Source: an uncultured Lachnospiraceae bacterium (GTDB lineage Bacteria; Bacillota; Clostridia; Lachnospirales; Lachnospiraceae). Taken from it: DNA of 33,843 bases. Positions 30,584 to 33,843 of the stretch are shown piece by piece (the stretch's first letter is position 1; every line of letters begins with the position of its first letter). The notes under the pieces were generated by a model that was not told where the DNA came from, did no database searches, and was given only the letters and a program-made list of their open reading frames with translations. Both the position numbers and the translations under genes were made by a program. Location: contig CAJUJM010000033.1 of NCBI GenBank assembly GCA_910586755.1, forward strand, positions 1-33,843. The letters run 5' to 3'.

Positions 30584-31285
30584 ATGAAGACAAGACGCGT
30601 ACTGTTAAAATTAAGCGGTGAAGCTCTGGCCGGCCCCAAAAAGACAGGCTTTGACGAAGACACCGTAAAAGAAGTAGCCAGACAGGTTAAACTTTCCGTA
30701 GATGCCGGAGTCCAGGTTGGAATTGTCATTGGCGGCGGAAATTTCTGGAGAGGCCGTACCAGCGAAGCTATTGACAGGACCAAAGCGGATCAGATTGGCA
30801 TGCTGGCCACAGTAATGAACTGCATTTACGTCTCTGAAATTTTCCGCAATGCAGGGATGATGACACAGATTTTAACGCCCTTTGAGTGCGGCTCCATGAC
30901 CAAACTCTTCTCCAAAGACAGGGCCAATAAATATTTTGAGAAAGGCATGGTAGTGTTCTTTGCCGGAGGAACCGGGCACCCATACTTTTCCACTGATACA
31001 GGAATTGCTCTGCGGGCCATTGAGATGGAGGCAGATTGCATCCTTTTGGCAAAAGCCATTGACGGGGTCTATGACAGTGATCCCAAAATAAATCCCAATG
31101 CCAAAAAGTACGATACCCTTTCCATCGAGGAAGTTATCGACAAAAAGCTTGCAGTGGTGGACTTGACTGCTTCTATCATGTGTATGGAACACAAGATGCC
31201 TATGGCAGTATTCAGCCTTAACGAACCGGACAGTATTGCCCTGGCAATGCAGGGAAAAATAAACGGCACGATTGTGACCGCATAA
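30584..31285 (+). CDS. pyrH: UMP kinase
   Basis: Phosphorylates UMP to UDP in pyrimidine nucleotide synthesis; hexameric, of the amino-acid-kinase fold. The 233-residue protein begins MKTRRVLLKLSGEAL and has GGGNFWRGR, the DQIGMLATVMN block and a C-terminal MQGKINGTIV, all typical. The start at 30584 is preceded by ACAGGAGAACA; 40 more upstream codons in frame overlap the promoter and are not family-like. frr follows after 14 bases. Confidence 0.96.
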   Translation: MKTRRVLLKLSGEALAGPKKTGFDEDTVKEVARQVKLSVDAGVQVGIVIGGGNFWRGRTSEAIDRTKADQIGMLATVMNCIYVSEIFRNAGMMTQILTPFECGSMTKLFSKDRANKYFEKGMVVFFAGGTGHPYFSTDTGIALRAIEMEADCILLAKAIDGVYDSDPKINPNAKKYDTLSIEEVIDKKLAVVDLTASIMCMEHKMPMAVFSLNEPDSIALAMQGKINGTIVTA

Positions 31286-31299
31286 TCAGGAGGGTATTT

Positions 31300-31848
31300 A
31301 TGGATATCAAACTATACGAAGAGAAGATGAACAAGACCTTGGATTCCTTGAACAATGATTTTGTAACCATCCGGGCAGGACGGGCCAATCCGCGGGTATT
31401 GGACAAGATCCGGGTAGACTATTATGGAACCCCCACTCCCCTGCAGCAGGTAGGAAATATTTCTGTTCCCGAACCTCGGGTACTGGTAATCGCGCCCTGG
31501 GAGAAGAGCCTGATTAAGCCCATTGAGAAAGCGATTCAGACATCAGATCTGGGCATTAATCCCACCAATGACGGCAGCGTTATCCGCCTGATTTTTCCGG
31601 AGCTTACAGAAGAGCGCAGAAAGGATCTGGCAAAGGATATCAAAAAGAAAGGCGACAATGCCAAGGTTGCTTTAAGGAATATCCGCCGGGATGCCAACGA
31701 CGTATTTAAGAAGGCAGAGAAGGCAGGAGAGATTTCGGAGGATGATCAGGAAGAATTAGAGCACAAGATTCAGAAGCTGACAGATAAGATGGTTGAGAAG
31801 ATTGACAAAGCGGTAGAGGCTAAGACCAAGGAGATTATGACCGTATAA
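31300..31848 (+). CDS. frr: Ribosome recycling factor
   Basis: With EF-G it splits post-termination ribosomes. The 182-residue protein has the classic helical domain I and short domain II; landmarks are TIRAGRANPRVLDKIRVDYY, TPLQQVGNISVPEPR and the C-terminal helix. Length is normal. CAGGAGGG precedes the ATG. Pairing pyrH-frr is conserved across bacteria. Two hairpins separate it from uppS. Confidence 0.97.
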   Translation: MDIKLYEEKMNKTLDSLNNDFVTIRAGRANPRVLDKIRVDYYGTPTPLQQVGNISVPEPRVLVIAPWEKSLIKPIEKAIQTSDLGINPTNDGSVIRLIFPELTEERRKDLAKDIKKKGDNAKVALRNIRRDANDVFKKAEKAGEISEDDQEELEHKIQKLTDKMVEKIDKAVEAKTKEIMTV

Positions 31849-31858
31849 GATGCGGCAG

Positions 31859-31927
31859 GGGGCAGGCGCGGCCTGCCCCTTGTTTTACGTCGTATCTGGC
31901 AAAAACGCGTCTGGGACGCATTTTGCC
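31859..31927 (+). terminator. Two consecutive hairpins between frr and uppS
   Basis: GGGGCAGGC (31859-31867) pairs perfectly with GCCTGCCCC (31871-31879), followed by TTGTTTTA. A second stem pairs GGCAAAA (31898-31904) with TTTTGCC (31921-31927) and an inner GCGTC/GACGC. The first is probably a partial terminator; the role of the second is open. Confidence 0.65.
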
Positions 31928-31968
31928 GGAGCGGGTTATTTGGCGGACAATACAAGGAGGACTGGACC

Positions 31969-32703
31969 ATGGCAGAGAAACAGACAGAAAAGATAGAAAA
32001 CATGGCGATTCCTGCCCATGTGGCAATTATATTGGATGGCAACGGCCGCTGGGCAAAAAAAAGAGGGCTTCCCCGATCCATGGGCCATAAAGAGGGTTGT
32101 AAAACTGTGGAGAAAACGGTAGAGCTGGCAGCGCGTATGGGGATCGAGTATCTGACAGTATACGGCTTTTCCACTGAGAACTGGAAGCGCTCCGGCGAAG
32201 AGGTAGGGGCGCTGATGCAGTTATTCCGGTACTATATGGTCCGTCTCTTAAAAATTGCCAAGGCCAACAACGTCCGGGTTAAAATGATCGGGGAGAGAAG
32301 CCGGTTTGACCAGGATATTGTGGAGGGAATTAACCGCCTGGAGGAGGAGACCAGAGAGAACACAGGCCTTACCTTCGTCATTGCAGTAAATTATGGCGGA
32401 AGAGATGAGATAACCCGAGCCGTAAAAAAGTTGACAACAGCCTGTCAGGAAGGAAAGCTAAAGTCAGAGGACATCACAGAGCAGACTATAGAAATGTTCC
32501 TGGATACCGCCGGAATGCCGGATCCGGATCTGCTGATCCGTACCAGCGGGGAGATCCGCCTGTCCAACTATTTGCTGTGGCAGTGCGCTTATACGGAGAT
32601 TTATGTTACAGACTGTCTGTGGCCGGATTTTGATCAAGAGGAATTAGAAAAAGCTGTTGCTGCGTACAATAGAAGAGAACGGCGGTTTGGCGGCGTCAAG
32701 TAG
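31969..32703 (+). CDS. uppS: Isoprenyl transferase (undecaprenyl diphosphate synthase)
   Basis: Condenses isopentenyl diphosphate units with farnesyl diphosphate to make the C55 carrier for peptidoglycan and other wall polymers. The 244-residue cis-prenyltransferase has the catalytic LDGNGRWAKKRG (Asp around residue 24), YGFSTENWKR, and the C-terminal LIRTSGEIRLSNYLLWQ. AAGGAGGA lies upstream of the ATG. cdsA follows 14 bases later with its own ribosome binding site, the conserved pairing in Firmicutes. Confidence 0.97.
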   Translation: MAEKQTEKIENMAIPAHVAIILDGNGRWAKKRGLPRSMGHKEGCKTVEKTVELAARMGIEYLTVYGFSTENWKRSGEEVGALMQLFRYYMVRLLKIAKANNVRVKMIGERSRFDQDIVEGINRLEEETRENTGLTFVIAVNYGGRDEITRAVKKLTTACQEGKLKSEDITEQTIEMFLDTAGMPDPDLLIRTSGEIRLSNYLLWQCAYTEIYVTDCLWPDFDQEELEKAVAAYNRRERRFGGVK

Positions 32704-32717
32704 GGAAAGGAGCTTGT

Positions 32718-33527
32718 ATGTTTGGAAAACGACTAATCAGCGGTATTATTCTGGTTATCCTGGCCCTGATTTTTGTGGTTATGGGCGGCAATGTGCTGCT
32801 GGCCGTTACGGAGATCATTTCTTTAATTGGCCTGTTTGAACTGTACCGCGCTCTTAAAATCCAAAACAGCCCCATGGGGGTAGTGGGATATCTGGCAGCA
32901 GTCGGGTACTTCGGCCTTTTATGGATTTCCGATACCAGCTATATGATGCTGGTGTTTATCGGATTTTTAATGGTTTGTATGACCATCTATGTGGTTACCT
33001 TTCCCAAATATAAGACAGAGGAGGTGACAGGGGCGGTATTCGGCCTCCTCTATGTGCCGGTAATGCTGTCCTACCTTTATCAGACTAGGCAGATGCCGGA
33101 CGGGATTTACCTGGTATGGCTTATTTTCTTTAGCTCCTGGGGATGTGATACCTGCGCTTACTGTGTAGGGATGCTGTTTGGAAAGCGCCGGTTAGCGCCG
33201 GTGCTAAGCCCTAAAAAGTCCATCGAAGGAGCCATAGGAGGAGTGGCCGGAGCGGCTCTTTTGGGATTCTTGTATGCAGGCCTTTTCAAGGATAACATTA
33301 TGAATCTGGTGAATCCTCAGGCGGACTGTGCCATTGCCTGCGCCATAGCGGCAGTGATCTCCCAGATTGGAGATCTGGCTGCGTCAGCCATTAAGAGAAA
33401 CCACGACATTAAAGATTACGGACACCTGATTCCAGGCCACGGCGGGATTCTGGATCGATTTGACAGTATGATTTTTACAGCCCCAGCCATTTTCTTCGCA
33501 GTAAACCTGTTGGATAAATTACTGTGA
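32718..33527 (+). CDS. cdsA: Phosphatidate cytidylyltransferase
   Basis: Makes CDP-diacylglycerol from phosphatidic acid and CTP, the branch point of phospholipid synthesis, in the membrane. The 269-residue protein has about seven or eight hydrophobic segments and the family signature near the C-terminus, SQIGDLAASAIKRNHDIKDY followed by GHLIPGHGGILDRFDS. AAAGGAGC precedes the ATG. In relatives the next genes are often dxr/ispC and rseP; in this window a tandem repeat begins about 10 bases after the stop and no gene follows before the edge. Confidence 0.96.
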   Translation: MFGKRLISGIILVILALIFVVMGGNVLLAVTEIISLIGLFELYRALKIQNSPMGVVGYLAAVGYFGLLWISDTSYMMLVFIGFLMVCMTIYVVTFPKYKTEEVTGAVFGLLYVPVMLSYLYQTRQMPDGIYLVWLIFFSSWGCDTCAYCVGMLFGKRRLAPVLSPKKSIEGAIGGVAGAALLGFLYAGLFKDNIMNLVNPQADCAIACAIAAVISQIGDLAASAIKRNHDIKDYGHLIPGHGGILDRFDSMIFTAPAIFFAVNLLDKLL

Positions 33528-33537
33528 AAGTCCCAGA

Positions 33538-33843
33538 CGGCAGCCATGGGACGGTCATGCTTGCATGAACCGGAGCATGGATATCGGATGGGCAAGCCGG
33601 TATGAGCAAGCAGGCCGCCAGGCCGGATTGCGAATACAGGCGGCGATTGCGGAGCAATCGTCTTTCACAGGGCGGCTTGCGGGCAGCCATGGGACGGTCA
33701 TGCTTGCATGAACCGGAGCATGAATATCGGATGGGCAAGCCGGTATGAGCAAGCAGGCCGCCAGGCCGGATTGCGAATACAGGCGGCGATTGCGGAGCAA
33801 TCGTCTTTCACAGGGCGGCTTGCGGGCAGCCATGGGACGGTCA
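33538..33843. repeat. 143-bp tandem repeat, at least 2.1 copies, cut by the window edge
   Basis: The block starting CAGCCATGGGACGGTCATGC occurs at 33541, 33684 and 33827, an exact 143-base period. The two full copies differ at a base near the middle (GCATGGATA against GCATGAATA); no other difference was seen by eye. GC is 88 of 143 (about 62%), higher than the flanking genes. Each unit holds small stems: TCATGC/GCATGA around TT, and CGATTGC/GCAATCG around GGA. The period is not a multiple of three. Each unit has a short open frame of 44 codons (for example ATG 33577 to TGA 33711), without family resemblance and with GGAG only one base before the ATG, so I do not call it a gene. Confidence 0.9.

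Noticed and set aside
33475..33833. Open frames of 87 and 92 codons on the - strand across the 143-bp repeats
   Set aside because: They arise from GC-rich repeated sequence; the period is not a multiple of three, so the frame shifts from copy to copy, and there is no family resemblance.
33541..33843. Tandem repeat considered as a CRISPR array
   Set aside because: The whole 143-base period is repeated nearly identically; there are no short repeats with unique spacers and no cas genes.
1..33843. tRNA or rRNA genes
   Set aside because: Intergenic stretches were read for tRNA-like arms and CCA ends and for rRNA motifs; none was seen.

Overview
The window looks like ordinary chromosome of a spore-forming, anaerobic Firmicute of the Lachnospiraceae type (Enterocloster/Lacrimispora/Hungatella-like; the genus is an inference from protein wording and gene order, not from a search). 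Supporting signs are a T-box leader on thrS, a sigma-K-type sporulation factor, CodY, a DUF1540 protein, choline-binding-like wall repeats on secreted proteins, strong AGGAGG ribosome binding sites and moderate GC content. Almost everything lies on the + strand; only the mgtC-like gene is on the - strand. I saw no tRNA, rRNA, CRISPR array or complete insertion sequence.

Layout. 1-457: the 3' end of a wall-repeat surface protein. 460-4235: T-box, thrS, a membrane acyltransferase, a DUF1540 Cys-rich protein and a terminator. 4268-5827: promoter, L20-type attenuator leader, then infC-rpmI-rplT (infC starts at ATT). 5946-8105: sigK without a pro-sequence, a truncated PD-(D/E)XK nuclease relic, and mgtC (-). 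8451-13544: galE, a patatin-like phospholipase and a large secreted repeat protein. 13649-20893: a co-directional DNA-metabolism run (radical SAM protein, DUF4130 partner, comM/yifB, dprA, topA) whose first promoter is flanked by two perfect LexA-type boxes. 21025-33527: codY, rpsB-tsf, a complete oligopeptide ABC transporter (oppB-C-D-F-A), pyrH-frr, uppS and cdsA. 33538-33843: a GC-rich 143-bp tandem repeat cut by the window edge.

How the genes work together. The right half follows the old Firmicute order dprA-topA-codY-rpsB-tsf-pyrH-frr-uppS-cdsA, with the opp operon inserted between tsf and pyrH. Translation genes carry cis-acting RNA control (T-box, L20-type leader, hairpins between rpsB and tsf). 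The radical SAM/DUF4130 pair is a little-characterised putative DNA repair or modification module; its paired SOS operators give sequence-level support for a DNA-damage role, and the absence of a visible terminator before comM-dprA-topA suggests that SOS induction may spread into them.

The most interesting points are: (1) the doubly LexA-boxed radical SAM/DUF4130 module; (2) a 60-bp imperfect-palindrome repeat with two ungapped copies, one inside the infC leader and one directly before the SOS promoter; (3) the 143-bp tandem repeat after cdsA; (4) a nine-unit acidic GxDGxxGTxDD repeat in the secreted protein; and (5) a roughly 100-residue extracytoplasmic insertion in OppC.
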